Assembly (NCBI RefSeq): GCF_000406105.1
Contig: NZ_CM001974.1
Location: forward strand, 2,034,145-2,098,144
Direction of reading: 5' to 3'
Source: Dickeya chrysanthemi NCPPB 402
GTDB taxonomy: Bacteria > Pseudomonadota > Gammaproteobacteria > Enterobacterales > Enterobacteriaceae
Length of the DNA: 64,000 nt
In this document: positions 1-14,543 of the stretch, piece by piece
How the letters are laid out: each line of letters starts with the position of its first letter
How positions within the stretch are numbered: the stretch's first letter is position 1
Notes under the pieces: generated by a model
Told to the model about the DNA's origin: nothing
Seen by the model: only the letters and a program-made list of their open reading frames with translations
Database searches by the model: none
Program-made: the position numbers and the translations under genes

Positions 1-1449
1 GCTCAACGCTTGCTCCAGATCGCCACCAGCCAATGCCAGCATGGATTTCAGTTCGCCAATGCGTAACGTAAACCATCCGTTATCTTTACCGGTGGCGATA
101 CCCAGCAGCTCGCGGACACGCGTAAAATCATCCAGACCCTCATCATCCAACTGTTGCAGCAACGCCAGATAATCCGCCTTTTCCCATTGGCTGTCCGGTA
201 AGGACAGCAGCGTTTCGCGCAGATGTGCTCCCATGCTGTTGTTCGCCAGTAACAGGTCTTCTGCCGGATAGATGTCCGACATGCCTGGCACCAGAATGCG
301 GCAGGCGTATACCGACAGATGCTCGTAATCCGCGATATACACTTCTTTATCTTCTTTATTGAAGATGGCCATCAGTGTTGCGAATTCCTGCTCCGTGGTA
401 CCGCTGAAATCCCAGTCGACGAAGGTATAATCTGGCTGTGTTTTAAACAGATCCCAGGAAATCAAGCCGCTGGAGTCGATAAAATGGGTTTCCAGATTGG
501 TGTGTTCGGCCACTTCTTCATTGTCGAACGTCGGCGGTGTGAACACGTCCAGATCTTTCAGTCCCCGGCCCTGAAGCAATTCGGTGACGGTACGCTCCAA
601 CGCTACACCGAAATCCGGGTGTGCGCCAAACGATGCAAAACAGGTACCATTGGCCGGGTTGAACAGTACGACGCAGATCACCGGATACTGGCCGCCCAGC
701 GATGCGTCATAGGCGAAGATCGGGAAGCCTTCCTGTTCCAGCGTGGCGATGGCTTCCACCACACCGGGATAGCGTGACAGAACCTCCGCCGGAATTGCTG
801 GCAGGCTGATGGCTTCGGCGATAATCCGGTTCTTCACATAGCGTTCAAATACTTCCGACAGCCCTTGCACGCGGGCTTCATTGCGGGTATTCCCCGCAGA
901 CATGCCGTTAGACACGTACAAATTTCCGATGATATTCATCGGAATATAGATCGTTTGCTGATCAGACTGGCGGGTAAACGGCAACGCGCAGATGCCCCGG
1001 CTGTGATTGCCGGACTGCAGATCGACGAGATCACTGGCGACAAGCTGTTGGTCCGGGTCATAGAAGGCGTGCAGACGGGCGTCAAGAATGCCTTCCGGCA
1101 GGCTGTCGTCCTCAGGAAGCGGGAACCACTTCTCATCAGGATAATGAACGAATTCGCCTTCGGCAATCTGCCGACCCAGATAGAAATCGGCGAAAAAATA
1201 GTTGGTGGACAGACGTTCGAAGTATTCACCCAACGCGGAAGCCAGCGCCGCTTTTCGGGTCGCGCCTTTACCATTGGTGAAACACAGCGCACAGTCGCGG
1301 TCGCGGATATGTACCGACCAGACATTGGGCACCGGGTTCAGCCAGGATGCTTCTTCGATGTTGAACCCCAGGTCGAGGAGCTGTTGTTGAAAACGGGCGA
1401 TGGAATCTTCCAGGGCGGCGTCTTTGCCTGGGATAAACGTTTGGGTCAT
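1..1449 (-). CDS. ycaO: YcaO, ribosomal protein S12 methylthiotransferase accessory factor (partial, C-terminus cut by the window edge)
   Basis: The minus-strand frame is open from the ATG at 1449 to base 1 and gives 483 residues beginning MTQTFIPGKDAALEDS. The E. coli protein has about 586 residues, so roughly the last 100 lie outside. YcaO is the founding member of the YcaO ATP-dependent superfamily; in E. coli it is linked to beta-methylthiolation of ribosomal protein S12 with RimO. The visible part contains the nucleotide-binding core, with stretches such as FTNGKGATRKAALASALGEY and RVQGLSEVFERYVKNR. It is divergent from serC across a 266-bp gap; the ycaP gene found between them in E. coli is absent. 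The identity is recognised from sequence; the role is family knowledge. Confidence 0.93.
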   Translation of the reverse strand, partial: MTQTFIPGKDAALEDSIARFQQQLLDLGFNIEEASWLNPVPNVWSVHIRDRDCALCFTNGKGATRKAALASALGEYFERLSTNYFFADFYLGRQIAEGEFVHYPDEKWFPLPEDDSLPEGILDARLHAFYDPDQQLVASDLVDLQSGNHSRGICALPFTRQSDQQTIYIPMNIIGNLYVSNGMSAGNTRNEARVQGLSEVFERYVKNRIIAEAISLPAIPAEVLSRYPGVVEAIATLEQEGFPIFAYDASLGGQYPVICVVLFNPANGTCFASFGAHPDFGVALERTVTELLQGRGLKDLDVFTPPTFDNEEVAEHTNLETHFIDSSGLISWDLFKTQPDYTFVDWDFSGTTEQEFATLMAIFNKEDKEVYIADYEHLSVYACRILVPGMSDIYPAEDLLLANNSMGAHLRETLLSLPDSQWEKADYLALLQQLDDEGLDDFTRVRELLGIATGKDNGWFTLRIGELKSMLALAGGDLEQALS

Positions 1450-1715
1450 GGTTCGAACCTGAATATGTTATGAGGAGGCTGCATCATACGTGGTTTTGTG
1501 TATCGACTCTATCCCGCATGTTGCATATTGCGCGGCGCCTCCAGACCATGTTGTAACCGATATGTTGACAGACACAATAACAGGCGGACGAGTGCGCAAC
1601 TTTTCAGGCGGCAGGGTAATAAGCGTTGCAGGTATGAAAGACGAGTGATAAAACCGATAGCAGGGTAAACTGATGCGACACAGACAGGTCGCTATTGAAT
1701 ATGTGGTGAGGGGAA

Positions 1716-2801
1716 ATGACTCAGGTTTTTAATTTTAGTGCGGGTCCGGCCATGTTACCGGTGGAAGTGTTGCGTCGTGCGGAACAAGAACTTTGTAACT
1801 GGCATGGACTAGGCACATCGGTGATGGAAATCAGCCACCGTAGCAAAGAGTTCATGCAGGTAGCCGGCGAGTCTGAGCAGGATTTGCGTGATTTATTAAA
1901 AATCCCCTCAAATTACAAAGTGTTATTCTGTCATGGCGGCGCCCGCGCGCAGTTTGCTGCGGTTCCGCTTAATTTGCTGGGTGAAAGCACTACGGCAGAT
2001 TATATTGATGGCGGTTATTGGGCGCATAGCGCAGTGAAGGAAGCTGAGAAATATCTCACGCCTAATGTGATTGACGTGAAAACCCGTATTGATGGCCTGC
2101 GCGGCATTAAACCGATGCGTGAGTGGGCGTTGTCGGATGATGCGGCGTATGTGCATTACTGCCCGAACGAAACGATAGATGGACTGGCGATCGAAGAAGA
2201 GCCTGACTTTGGCGACAAAATCGTCGTGGCGGATTATTCCTCCAGTATCTTGTCTCGTCCACTGGATGTCAGCCGTTATGGCGTGATCTATGCCGGTGCG
2301 CAGAAAAACGTGGGGCCTGCCGGCCTGACGCTGGTCATTGTGCGCGATGATCTGCTTGGCAAAGCGCGTCGCGAACTGCCGTCTATTTTGGATTATAAGA
2401 TTCTGTTTGAGAACGACTCTATGTTTAACACACCTCCGACATTTGCCTGGTATCTGTCTGGTTTGGTGTTCAAGTGGTTGAAAGAACAGGGCGGCTTGCT
2501 GGAGATGGAAAAACGCAATCAGGCTAAAGCTGATCTGCTGTATGCCGCTATTGACGGCAGCGATTTTTATCGCAATGACGTTGTGCCCGCCAGCCGTTCC
2601 CGCATGAATGTGCCGTTCCAGTTAGCGGATGCCGCGCTGGATCCGCTCTTCCTGCAGGACGCGCAGGCTGCCGGGTTGCATGCGTTGAAAGGGCACCGTG
2701 TTGTCGGCGGTATGCGCGCGTCCATCTACAATGCCATGCCGCTGGATGGCGTAAAAGCGCTGACGGAGTTTATGGCCGATTTCGAACGTCGTCACGGCTG
2801 A
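1716..2801 (+). CDS. serC: Phosphoserine aminotransferase
   Basis: A PLP-dependent aminotransferase of 361 residues that converts 3-phosphohydroxypyruvate to phosphoserine in serine synthesis; it also acts in the pyridoxal phosphate pathway. The N-terminus [19 protein letters not shown] and the PLP-lysine segment [14 protein letters not shown] are those of SerC. The ATG at 1716 follows a GAGGGG ribosome site. In enterobacteria serC and aroA form one operon; here a hairpin with a T tract lies between them (2846-2872), so some transcripts may end there. Confidence 0.97.
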   Translation: MTQVFNFSAGPAMLPVEVLRRAEQELCNWHGLGTSVMEISHRSKEFMQVAGESEQDLRDLLKIPSNYKVLFCHGGARAQFAAVPLNLLGESTTADYIDGGYWAHSAVKEAEKYLTPNVIDVKTRIDGLRGIKPMREWALSDDAAYVHYCPNETIDGLAIEEEPDFGDKIVVADYSSSILSRPLDVSRYGVIYAGAQKNVGPAGLTLVIVRDDLLGKARRELPSILDYKILFENDSMFNTPPTFAWYLSGLVFKWLKEQGGLLEMEKRNQAKADLLYAAIDGSDFYRNDVVPASRSRMNVPFQLADAALDPLFLQDAQAAGLHALKGHRVVGGMRASIYNAMPLDGVKALTEFMADFERRHG

Positions 2802-2845
2802 TAACTTGATAAATATAGCGCGATAACGTGCTGTTGCTGATTTTT

Positions 2846-2872
2846 AACCCCGGTTATCTGGCCGGGGTTTTT
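2846..2872 (+). terminator. Rho-independent terminator after serC
   Basis: An 8-bp GC-rich stem (AACCCCGG paired with CCGGGGTT) and an 8-base loop are followed by a short T run. It lies in the 99-bp gap between serC and aroA, so it probably attenuates rather than separates the two genes. Confidence 0.7.
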
Positions 2873-2900
2873 ATGTAAACTTTTGGAGAACATGTTTCAC

Positions 2901-4190
2901 ATGCAGGAATCCCTGACCCTACAACCGATCTCATTAATTAACGGTACGATCAATCTGCCTGGTTCCAAAAGCGTTTCGAATCGCGCTTTGCTGTTGGCTG
3001 CGTTGGCTAAAGGCACTACGCACCTGACTAATTTGCTGGATAGCGATGATATTCGCCACATGCTCAATGCGCTGAGTGCGTTAGGTGTGGAATATCGCCT
3101 GTCTGCCAATCGTACCGAGTGCGAAATTGTTGGTTTAGGTGCTCCATTAACCGCATCTGCTCCGCTGGAGCTGTTTCTGGGGAATGCCGGGACGGCCATG
3201 CGCCCGTTGGCCGCGGCGTTATGCCTGACAGATGGCGATATCGTATTGACCGGTGAGCCGCGCATGAAAGAACGCCCGATCGGCCATCTGGTGGATGCAT
3301 TGCGTCAGGGAGGCGCTCGTATCGACTATCTGGAACAGGAAAACTACCCGCCGCTGCGCTTATCAGGCGGTTTTCAGGGCGGAGAGATCAGTGTCGACGG
3401 TTCGGTATCAAGTCAGTTCCTTACCGCATTGTTAATGGCGGCGCCGTTGGCGGTACAGGATACGCGTATCAGCATCAAGGGCGAGCTGGTTTCCAAGCCC
3501 TACATCGATATTACCCTGCATATGATGGAGGCCTTTGGCATCACGGTGCTCAATGATGATTACCAGACCTTTGTGGTTGCAGGTAATCAGCAGTACCAGT
3601 CACCAGGGCATTATCTGGTGGAAGGCGATGCGTCGTCCGCCTCCTACTTTTTGGCGGCCGCCGCTATCCGGGGAGGGACGGTACGTGTGACCGGCGTCGG
3701 TCGTAACAGCGTACAAGGCGATATCCGTTTTGCCGATGTGTTGGAGAAAATGGGAGCCCGGATTGGCTGGGGCGACGACTATATTGAATGTCAGCACGGG
3801 GAGCTTCACGCGATTGATATGGATATGAACCATATCCCCGATGCGGCGATGACCATCGCTACGGCGGCGTTATTTGCCGAAGGCGGAACGACGACGCTGC
3901 GCAATATCTACAACTGGCGTGTAAAAGAAACCGATCGTCTGGCTGCTATGGCGACGGAACTGCGTAAGGTTGGTGCTGAGGTAGAAGAAGGGCATGACTA
4001 CATCCGCATTACGCCGCCGACACAACTGAAAGCGGCTGAAATCGGAACGTATAATGATCACCGCATGGCGATGTGCTTCTCCCTGGTGGCGCTGTCTGAT
4101 ACGCCGGTTACAATCCTCGATCCCAAATGCACCGCCAAAACATTTCCGGATTATTTCCAGCAACTGGAGCGCCTGAGTCAGCATAATTAA
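2901..4190 (+). CDS. aroA: 3-phosphoshikimate 1-carboxyvinyltransferase (EPSP synthase)
   Basis: This enzyme joins phosphoenolpyruvate to shikimate-3-phosphate in the shikimate pathway and is the target of glyphosate. The protein has 429 residues, close to the 427 of E. coli. It has the substrate-binding [18 protein letters not shown] near residue 20, the [13 protein letters not shown] signature near 90 and the [20 protein letters not shown] region. The start is placed at the ATG of MQESLTLQP by homology. The frame is open a little further upstream (TTG 2883, ATG 2892), but those starts sit on or too close to the GGAG at 2885-2888. Confidence 0.97.
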   Translation: MQESLTLQPISLINGTINLPGSKSVSNRALLLAALAKGTTHLTNLLDSDDIRHMLNALSALGVEYRLSANRTECEIVGLGAPLTASAPLELFLGNAGTAMRPLAAALCLTDGDIVLTGEPRMKERPIGHLVDALRQGGARIDYLEQENYPPLRLSGGFQGGEISVDGSVSSQFLTALLMAAPLAVQDTRISIKGELVSKPYIDITLHMMEAFGITVLNDDYQTFVVAGNQQYQSPGHYLVEGDASSASYFLAAAAIRGGTVRVTGVGRNSVQGDIRFADVLEKMGARIGWGDDYIECQHGELHAIDMDMNHIPDAAMTIATAALFAEGGTTTLRNIYNWRVKETDRLAAMATELRKVGAEVEEGHDYIRITPPTQLKAAEIGTYNDHRMAMCFSLVALSDTPVTILDPKCTAKTFPDYFQQLERLSQHN

Positions 4191-4194
4191 TACT

Positions 4195-4230
4195 TTGCGC
4201 ACAGGCTAAACGCGATAGCTCTGTGCGCAA
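4195..4230 (+). terminator. Perfect hairpin after aroA, likely terminator
   Basis: A 10-bp perfect stem (TTGCGCACAG with CTGTGCGCAA) lies 4 bases after the aroA stop and is followed by TTGTTT. The T tract is short, so termination may be partial. Confidence 0.55.
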
Positions 4231-4382
4231 TTGTTTAGCGTTATGCTCTGGGGATGACAATATTTGCGCGATTTTCTGCAGTAATAAGCCTTTAATCTCA
4301 CGCTTACTGCCTCAGCAGGGTATAATAGCCCGGTATATTGTCTGCAATGACATGCGATTTTCCGGTTTTGAAGGAGTGAGAA

Positions 4383-5072
4383 ATGGCGGTGACTGCACCG
4401 GTAATTACGGTTGACGGGCCCGGTGGCGCAGGCAAGGGGACCTTATGCAAAGCGTTGGCGAAGGCGCTGCAGTGGAATCTGTTGGATTCTGGCGCGATTT
4501 ATCGCGTACTGGCATTGGCGGCTTTGCACCATCAGGTAGATATTTCGTCTGAAGAAGCGTTGGTGCCGATAGCGTCGCATCTGGATGTGCGATTTGTGCC
4601 GGAAGACGATGGGCAACTGAAAGTGATTCTGGAGGGCGAAGATGTCAGCAATGAAATCCGAACCCAGGAAGTCGGCAATACGGCGTCTCAGGCTGCGGTA
4701 TTTCCGCGCGTTCGTGAAGCGCTGTTGCGCCGTCAACGGGCGTTTCGCGATGCGCCAGGGCTGATTGCCGATGGTCGCGACATGGGAACCGTCGTATTTC
4801 CCGACGCGCCGGTGAAGATATTTCTGGATGCCAGTGCAGAAGAACGCGCTAAACGCCGCATGCTCCAGTTGCAGGCGAAAGGCTTTAATGTTAACTTTGA
4901 ACGTCTTTTGTCCGAGATTAAAGAGCGTGATGATCGTGACCGTAATCGTTCGGTTGCGCCGTTGGTGCCGGCACCTGATGCACTGGTGCTTGATTCCACG
5001 CACATGTCGTTGGACGAAGTGGTCGAACGGGCGCTGGCGTATGTACGCCAGGTATTGCCTCAGTTGGCCTGA
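4383..5072 (+). CDS. cmk: Cytidylate kinase
   Basis: It phosphorylates CMP and dCMP to the diphosphates. The 229 residues match the family length. The P-loop [10 protein letters not shown] is near residue 12, and the NMP-binding and lid segments [13 protein letters not shown] and [15 protein letters not shown] are clear. The ATG at 4383 has GAAGGAG 8 bases upstream. As in E. coli, rpsA follows after about 110 bp, which contains part of the rpsA leader. Confidence 0.97.
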   Translation: MAVTAPVITVDGPGGAGKGTLCKALAKALQWNLLDSGAIYRVLALAALHHQVDISSEEALVPIASHLDVRFVPEDDGQLKVILEGEDVSNEIRTQEVGNTASQAAVFPRVREALLRRQRAFRDAPGLIADGRDMGTVVFPDAPVKIFLDASAEERAKRRMLQLQAKGFNVNFERLLSEIKERDDRDRNRSVAPLVPAPDALVLDSTHMSLDEVVERALAYVRQVLPQLA

Positions 5073-5183
5073 TTATGCTTATGCCTTTTTACCCCGCCGC
5101 AAGGATGCCTCGGGGATGTGAAACAACCCCATCGGGCAGGATGCCAGGTGGACGTTAAATTTGAAAACCCAAAGATTATCAAC

Positions 5184-6857
5184 ATGACTGAATCTTTTGC
5201 TCAACTCTTTGAAGAATCCCTGAAAGAAATCGAAACCCGTCCGGGTTCCATCGTTCGCGGCGTTGTGGTTGCCATTGATAAGGACGTAGTCCTGGTTGAT
5301 GCCGGCCTGAAATCTGAATCTGCCATTCCGGTAGAACAGTTTAAAAACGCGCAGGGTGAAATTGAAATCCAGGTTGGTGATGAAGTTGACGTAGCTCTGG
5401 ATGCGGTAGAAGACGGCTTCGGTGAAACCCTGCTGTCCCGTGAAAAAGCTAAACGTCACGAAGCATGGCTGATGCTGGAAAAAGCTTACGAAGAAGCTGC
5501 CACTGTTACCGGTGTTATCAATGGTAAAGTGAAAGGCGGTTTCACCGTTGAGCTGAACGGTATTCGTGCGTTCCTGCCAGGTTCTCTGGTTGATGTTCGT
5601 CCGGTACGTGACACCCTGCATCTGGAAGGCAAAGAGCTTGAGTTCAAAGTGATCAAGCTGGACCAGAAACGTAATAACGTCGTTGTTTCCCGTCGTGCTG
5701 TTATCGAGTCTGAAAACAGTGCCGAGCGCGATCAACTGCTGGAAAACCTGCAGGAAGGCATGGAAGTCAAAGGTATCGTTAAGAACCTCACTGACTACGG
5801 TGCGTTCGTTGACCTGGGTGGCGTTGACGGTCTGCTGCACATCACCGATATGGCCTGGAAACGCGTTAAGCATCCGAGCGAAATCGTCAATGTGGGCGAC
5901 GAAATCACTGTTAAAGTGCTGAAATTCGACCGCGAGCGTACTCGTGTTTCCCTGGGTCTGAAACAGCTGGGCGAAGATCCGTGGGTCGCTATTGCTAAGC
6001 GTTACCCGGAAGGCACCAAGCTGACTGGCCGTGTAACCAACTTGACTGATTACGGCTGCTTCGTAGAAATCGAAGAAGGCGTTGAAGGTCTGGTACACGT
6101 ATCCGAAATGGATTGGACCAACAAGAACATCCATCCGTCCAAAGTGGTTAACGTGGGCGACGTGGTTGAAGTTATGGTTCTGGATATCGATGAAGAACGT
6201 CGTCGTATCTCCCTGGGCCTGAAGCAGTGCAAAGCCAATCCGTGGCAGCAGTTCGCTGAAACCCACAACAAGGGTGACCGTGTAGAAGGTAAGATCAAGT
6301 CTATTACTGACTTCGGTATCTTCATCGGTCTGGATGGCGGCATTGATGGTCTGGTGCACCTGTCCGACATCTCTTGGAACGTGGCTGGCGAAGAAGCCGT
6401 TCGCGAATACAAGAAAGGTGACGAAATCGCCGCTGTCGTACTGCAGGTTGACGCAGAGCGCGAGCGCATCTCTCTGGGCGTGAAACAACTGGCTGAAGAC
6501 CCGTTCAACAACTACCTGTCTGTTAACAAGAAAGGTGCGATTGTTACAGGTAAAGTCACTGCAGTTGACGCTAAAGGTGCTACAGTTGAATTAGCTGATG
6601 GCGTTGAAGGTTACCTGCGTGCTTCTGAAGCTTCTCGCGACCGTATCGAAGACGCTACCCTGGTTCTGAACGTAGGTGATGAGATCGAAGCCAAATACAC
6701 CGGCGTTGATCGTAAGAACCGCGTTGTTAGCCTGTCCATCCGTGCTAAGGATGAAGCTGACGAGAAAGATGCTATTGCTTCTGTTAACAACAAACAGGAA
6801 GAAAGCAATTTCTCTAACGCTATGGCGGAAGCTTTCAAAGCTGCAAAAGGCGAGTAA
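5184..6857 (+). CDS. rpsA: 30S ribosomal protein S1
   Basis: S1 binds mRNA and helps its docking on the 30S subunit. The protein has 557 residues, the same as E. coli, with six S1 repeats; repeated units such as [20 protein letters not shown] and [20 protein letters not shown] are visible. The start [17 protein letters not shown] is the standard one. The frame is open for 22 more codons upstream (to GTG 5118), which I treat as leader. S1 is known to repress its own translation through a structured leader that replaces a strong ribosome site; no strong Shine-Dalgarno is seen here, in agreement. Codon use is that of a highly expressed gene. Confidence 0.98.
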   Translation: MTESFAQLFEESLKEIETRPGSIVRGVVVAIDKDVVLVDAGLKSESAIPVEQFKNAQGEIEIQVGDEVDVALDAVEDGFGETLLSREKAKRHEAWLMLEKAYEEAATVTGVINGKVKGGFTVELNGIRAFLPGSLVDVRPVRDTLHLEGKELEFKVIKLDQKRNNVVVSRRAVIESENSAERDQLLENLQEGMEVKGIVKNLTDYGAFVDLGGVDGLLHITDMAWKRVKHPSEIVNVGDEITVKVLKFDRERTRVSLGLKQLGEDPWVAIAKRYPEGTKLTGRVTNLTDYGCFVEIEEGVEGLVHVSEMDWTNKNIHPSKVVNVGDVVEVMVLDIDEERRRISLGLKQCKANPWQQFAETHNKGDRVEGKIKSITDFGIFIGLDGGIDGLVHLSDISWNVAGEEAVREYKKGDEIAAVVLQVDAERERISLGVKQLAEDPFNNYLSVNKKGAIVTGKVTAVDAKGATVELADGVEGYLRASEASRDRIEDATLVLNVGDEIEAKYTGVDRKNRVVSLSIRAKDEADEKDAIASVNNKQEESNFSNAMAEAFKAAKGE

Positions 6858-6947
6858 TGACGGTGGGTTAGGCGGTGCGGCTTGCCGCCTGACCTCAAAC
6901 GGTAGTAAGTTAACGTGGCATTGACTGACCACATACTTGGAGGAACC

Positions 6948-7232
6948 ATGACCAAGTCTGAACTTATCGAAAGACTTGCTGGACAGCACTCTCATATCCC
7001 GGCCAAGGTGGTTGAGGATGCCGTGAAGGAGATGCTGGAGCAGATGGCCACAACGCTGGCCAGCGGTGATCGTATCGAAATCCGTGGGTTTGGCAGTTTT
7101 TCACTCCACTACCGTGCACCGCGTGTGGGGCGTAATCCGAAAACTGGCGAGAAAGTGGAACTGGAAGGCAAATATGTTCCTCATTTCAAACCAGGTAAAG
7201 AATTACGTGATCGCGCTAATATCTATGGCTGA
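6948..7232 (+). CDS. ihfB: Integration host factor subunit beta
   Basis: IHF beta forms the DNA-bending heterodimer IHF with the product of ihfA. The 94 residues equal the E. coli length; the DNA-binding arm [20 protein letters not shown] is present. The ATG at 6948 has a strong TTGGAGGA site 5-8 bases upstream. A strong terminator follows, which ends the serC-ihfB stretch. In E. coli comEC (ycaI) comes next; here comEC is 28.5 kb away. Confidence 0.98.
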   Translation: MTKSELIERLAGQHSHIPAKVVEDAVKEMLEQMATTLASGDRIEIRGFGSFSLHYRAPRVGRNPKTGEKVELEGKYVPHFKPGKELRDRANIYG

Positions 7233-7260
7233 TTAGTCAGCTATAGCGCCTGATTTACAG

Positions 7261-7288
7261 ATAGCACCCAACCGGGTGCTATTTTTTT
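7261..7288 (+). terminator. Rho-independent terminator after ihfB
   Basis: A 9-bp stem ATAGCACCC/GGGTGCTAT with a 4-base loop is followed by seven Ts. It lies 28 bases after the ihfB stop. Confidence 0.9.
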
Positions 7289-7383
7289 GAATATAATCAG
7301 CGGTTATCGCGTTGTTCTGATGTGATATGCCCCGATATTTTCAGATGAAGGTTGATACGAGGCAGGCAGCCGAAACAGGGGCG

Positions 7384-8034
7384 TTATTTCATCAGCAATA
7401 CATAAGCGATGACGGGCGTTATCTTGTTCTGTTTCAGAAGAGTATTAAATACGTTACCCAACCCCGTAGTACGGTATTCCTTGTCGCATTCACCACTGGC
7501 TACGGCTGCCTTACCTTTTTCACCCAAAATAAAGCTGCCGCCCCCTTCTTGTTTGATTGGGCAATGGTGCCGCGTAACAAAGTCCTCATAGAGCCATCCC
7601 TCTAGTGGCGTAACAAATTGCACCAAAATACCTGTTTTTTCTTTATACAGTAATTTTTGGGTATAGCTGTACTCAAGCGTCAGTTTGCAATCTGTATATT
7701 GCTGTGTGCAGGGTAAGGTGGTGTGGCCGTTAGCATCAAAGGTGCGGTATTCTGCTACCGGCATAGTTTGATACCAATATTTGGCATTGCGAATTGTACT
7801 CTCCGGCATTTTGATAGCCGCCGGATTGACCAGTACCAGCGAGTGATCCTGTGTATCCTCTTTCACGACTAACTCACCGTTACGGTAAAGCGTCATAATT
7901 TGTGTGTTGTCTAAACCGTTGCGCTTAAGTACGTTTTCTACCTCGGTTGAGGCGGCCTGTGACGGATGAGCGAAAAGTACCGTTGCCGTCGCCAGAATAC
8001 TCGCCAGCCTAAATTCTCTGTTGTTGAATTTCAT
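7384..8034 (-). CDS. Hypothetical secreted protein
   Basis: I do not recognise this 216-residue protein. Its N-terminus MKFNNREFRLASILATATVL followed by FAHPSQA-AS is a typical Sec signal peptide with a cleavage site near residue 27. The mature part of about 189 residues has four cysteines, in the contexts TLPC, YTDC, RHHC and SGEC. This even number fits two periplasmic disulfides. There is no lipobox and no further membrane segment. The gene stands alone between the ihfB terminator and an ERIC-like element, and is convergent with ihfB. Function unknown. Confidence 0.7.
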   Translation of the reverse strand: MKFNNREFRLASILATATVLFAHPSQAASTEVENVLKRNGLDNTQIMTLYRNGELVVKEDTQDHSLVLVNPAAIKMPESTIRNAKYWYQTMPVAEYRTFDANGHTTLPCTQQYTDCKLTLEYSYTQKLLYKEKTGILVQFVTPLEGWLYEDFVTRHHCPIKQEGGGSFILGEKGKAAVASGECDKEYRTTGLGNVFNTLLKQNKITPVIAYVLLMK

Positions 8035-8224
8035 GGTTTGCCCTTATTGAACAGTGATGTAAATAGCAAAATCCCCACAGTACAGGGCGTGTTGCTATAG
8101 CTTTGCGTTGTGATGCACCAAGGTAAGGGCAGGGTAAATAAAGTAAGCTGGATGACACTCGGCCGGAATACGGATAGATACTGTTAAAGGCCGTAAGGCC
8201 GGGAGTCTGGGGGAAAAGCCCGTA

Positions 8225-8361
8225 TATACCCATCAGACATCGAGTTGCAGGTGTGTTGGCTTCATCATCCGGCCCATCCTTGGGGCTCGTTCTTTCAGGG
8301 CCGCAGCGAGCGGCGTTCAGCACTAACATTTTGCCCTGCAACTCGAATTATTTAGGGTATA
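8225..8361. repeat. ERIC-family element lacking the usual core
   Basis: The ends are imperfect inverted repeats starting TATACCC, with GAGTTGCAGG and CCTGCAACTC further in, as in the ERIC at 35015-35210. The interior shares the ERIC-insert text (GTGTGTTGGC, TCTTTCAGGGC, GCGTTCA). It lacks the conserved central part with CACTTACTT and TAAGCTCC, so it is about 137 bp. It occupies most of the 345-bp gap between the hypothetical gene and hisI; no other gene is seen there. Confidence 0.75.
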
Positions 8362-8379
8362 AAACAGGCTCCGGGAAGA

Positions 8380-8987
8380 TTATTGGGTATGACGCGATTT
8401 TAAATGCTGGATGATGGTCCCTAAATCCAGCTCTTGATCCTGCAATAGCACCAGCAAGTGATAGACCAAATCAGAGGCTTCATTGGTCAATTCTTCGCGG
8501 TCGTGCACAGTAGCGGCCAGAGCGGTTTCCAATCCTTCTTCACCGACCTTCTGGGCGATACGTTTAGTACCGCTGGCGTACAACTTGGCGGTGTAGGAAC
8601 TGGCCGGGTCTGCCTGCTTACGCTCTGCCAGAAGTTGCTCCAACTGATATAAGAATTGCCACTGCGTTTCTGCCGGGTGGAAACAGCTGTTGTTGCCGAG
8701 ATGACAAGTCGGGCCGATTGGATTAACCAGAATCAGCAGCGTGTCGTTGTCGCAATCCGGCGTAATCGATACCACGTTGAGAAAGTGGCCGGAAGATTCG
8801 CCTTTGGTCCATAACCGTTGCTTGGTGCGGGAATAGAACGTGACCTTACCGCTCTCTTCCGTGACCTGTAACGCGTCCTGATTCATGTAGCCTAGCATCA
8901 GCACTTCGCCGGAAACCGCATGTTGCACGATAGCGGGCATCATGCCATCGGTTTTTTGCCAGTCGAGCTGGCTTCGTTGTTGTTCGG

Positions 8988-8994
<7 letters not shown>
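8380..8994 (-). CDS. hisI: Bifunctional phosphoribosyl-AMP cyclohydrolase / phosphoribosyl-ATP pyrophosphatase
   Basis: HisIE carries out steps 2 and 3 of histidine synthesis. The N-terminal cyclohydrolase part (about residues 1-110) has the metal-binding segment [20 protein letters not shown] and HLGNNSCFH. The C-terminal pyrophosphatase part has [18 protein letters not shown] and the acidic helix [15 protein letters not shown]. At 204 residues it matches the fused enterobacterial form. It overlaps hisF by 7 bases and is the last gene of the operon. Confidence 0.97.
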
Positions 8995-10489
<1,495 letters not shown>

Positions 10490-11083
10490 TTACATCTCCA
10501 GAAAGTTCTTCAGTAGCTGAGCGCCGGCGGCACCGGAGCGTTCCGGGTGGAATTGAACGCCGTAGAAGTTATCCTTCTGTACTGCCGCGGTGAAGGTGTC
10601 GCCATAATGAGATTGAGCAATGGTATTGGCGCAAACCGGCATGGCATAGCTGTGGACGAAATAAAAGTACGAGCCATCCGGGATATCACGGAACAGGCGA
10701 TGACCCGCCTGCGACGTCACCTGATTCCAGCCCATATGCGGCAAAGGCAGACCGCGGTCGGCCATTTGCACGACGGGCGTGTCGATGATGCCCAGCGTGT
10801 CGATGCCGCCGTTTTCGTCGCTGCGGCTACCCAATAACTGCATCCCCAGACAGATGCCCAGCACCGGCTGGGTGCAGGCTTTAATCAGCGCAATCAATTG
10901 GCGTTCAGCCAGTTGGTCCATGGCTGCTTGCGCGGTGCCGACGCCCGGCAGAAACAGTTTATCGGCGCGTAATACCACCTCCGGTTCGCGACTGACCTGC
11001 GGCTCATAACCCAGACGCCTGACGGCATACATCACGGACGACAGATTGGCGCAGCCGGTATCCAGAATCACCACGTTCATCAC
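10490..11083 (-). CDS. hisH: Imidazole glycerol phosphate synthase, glutamine amidotransferase subunit
   Basis: HisH is a class I glutaminase that feeds ammonia to HisF. The nucleophile elbow [13 protein letters not shown] and the His-Glu of the triad in [12 protein letters not shown] are visible. The protein has 197 residues. It begins [17 protein letters not shown], with the ATG overlapping the hisB stop by 4 bases. Confidence 0.97.
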   Translation of the reverse strand: MMNVVILDTGCANLSSVMYAVRRLGYEPQVSREPEVVLRADKLFLPGVGTAQAAMDQLAERQLIALIKACTQPVLGICLGMQLLGSRSDENGGIDTLGIIDTPVVQMADRGLPLPHMGWNQVTSQAGHRLFRDIPDGSYFYFVHSYAMPVCANTIAQSHYGDTFTAAVQKDNFYGVQFHPERSGAAGAQLLKNFLEM

Positions 11084-12147
11084 AGCACTCCTTTGGAGCT
11101 GGGCAGCGTGTCGCCTTCCACCCGAATCGCCTGGCGCAGTGCACGGCCAAATACCTTGAACAGGCTTTCGACGCGGTGGTGATCGTTACGGCCTTTGGTT
11201 TTCAGGTGCAGGGTGCAGCCCATGGCGTAAGAGAGCGAGCGGAAAAAGTGCTCGACCATTTCGGTGCTGAGATCGCCGACACGTTGATAGTTAAACTCAG
11301 CCTTGTATTCCAGATGCGGACGACCGGAAATATCGAGTGCGCAACGTGCCAGGCATTCATCCATCGGCAATACAAAACCGAAACGGCCAATTCCCCGCTT
11401 ATCACCCAACGCCTTGTTCAGCGCCTCACCCAGCGCCAGCCCGGTATCTTCCACCGTGTGGTGATCGTCGATATACAAGTCGCCTTTTACGTCGATATTC
11501 AGACGAAAACCGCCGTGGGTGGCAATCTGGTCCAGCATGTGGTCGAAAAAGCCGACACCGGTATGGATCTTGCTGCCGCCTTCGCGATCCAGCCAGACGT
11601 TGACGTCGATAGCGGTTTCACGCGTGACGCGGTTAACATGTGCGTGGCGGTCGCGCTTCGTCAATTGTGCGGTGATCGCCTGCCAGTTCAGGCCGTCACG
11701 CTGATAGCGCAGTCCCGTGATCCCCATGTTTTGCGCCAGTTGAACATCCGTCTCGCGGTCGCCAATCACAAAACTGTTGGCGCTATCCATCACGTTGTCT
11801 TTCAGGAAGGCATCCACCAGTGCGGTTTTGGGTTTGCGGCAATCACAGTTATCGCCAGGGAAGTGTGGGCAAATCAATACCCGTTCAAAACGAATCCCTT
11901 GCGAAGTAAAAATCTGCATCATCAGGTTGTGCGGCGGGTCGAAATCTTCCTGTGGGAAGCTGCTGGTGCCTAACCCATCCTGATTGGTGATCATCACCAG
12001 TTTGAAACCGGCCTTTTGCAGGGTAAGCAGCGACGGAATGACATCCGGCTCCAGTGCCAGCTTATCCAGCCGATCAACCTGATAGTCTTCGGGCGGTTCG
12101 GCAATCAGCGTGCCGTCACGGTCGATGAAAAGATACTTTAATCCCAC
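11080..12147 (-). CDS. hisB: Bifunctional histidinol-phosphatase / imidazoleglycerol-phosphate dehydratase
   Basis: HisB catalyses steps 7 and 9. The N-terminal HAD-type phosphatase (about 1-165) has the nucleophile motif DRDGTL and zinc ligands in [15 protein letters not shown]. The C-terminal dehydratase has the metal motifs [15 protein letters not shown] and [10 protein letters not shown]. The 355 residues equal the E. coli fusion. Confidence 0.98.
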   Translation of the reverse strand: MGLKYLFIDRDGTLIAEPPEDYQVDRLDKLALEPDVIPSLLTLQKAGFKLVMITNQDGLGTSSFPQEDFDPPHNLMMQIFTSQGIRFERVLICPHFPGDNCDCRKPKTALVDAFLKDNVMDSANSFVIGDRETDVQLAQNMGITGLRYQRDGLNWQAITAQLTKRDRHAHVNRVTRETAIDVNVWLDREGGSKIHTGVGFFDHMLDQIATHGGFRLNIDVKGDLYIDDHHTVEDTGLALGEALNKALGDKRGIGRFGFVLPMDECLARCALDISGRPHLEYKAEFNYQRVGDLSTEMVEHFFRSLSYAMGCTLHLKTKGRNDHHRVESLFKVFGRALRQAIRVEGDTLPSSKGVL

Positions 12148-12161
12148 GGTGATTCCTCAAG

Positions 12162-14539
<2,378 letters not shown>

Positions 14540-14543
14540 GGCA

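Noticed and set aside
5079..6488. 469-codon ORF antisense to rpsA
   Set aside because: It is a shadow of rpsA with its biased codon use; no ribosome site, and the true gene is certain.
7327..7605. 92-codon plus-strand ORF after ihfB
   Set aside because: It overlaps the secreted-protein gene on the other strand, which has a proper signal peptide; this frame has no features.
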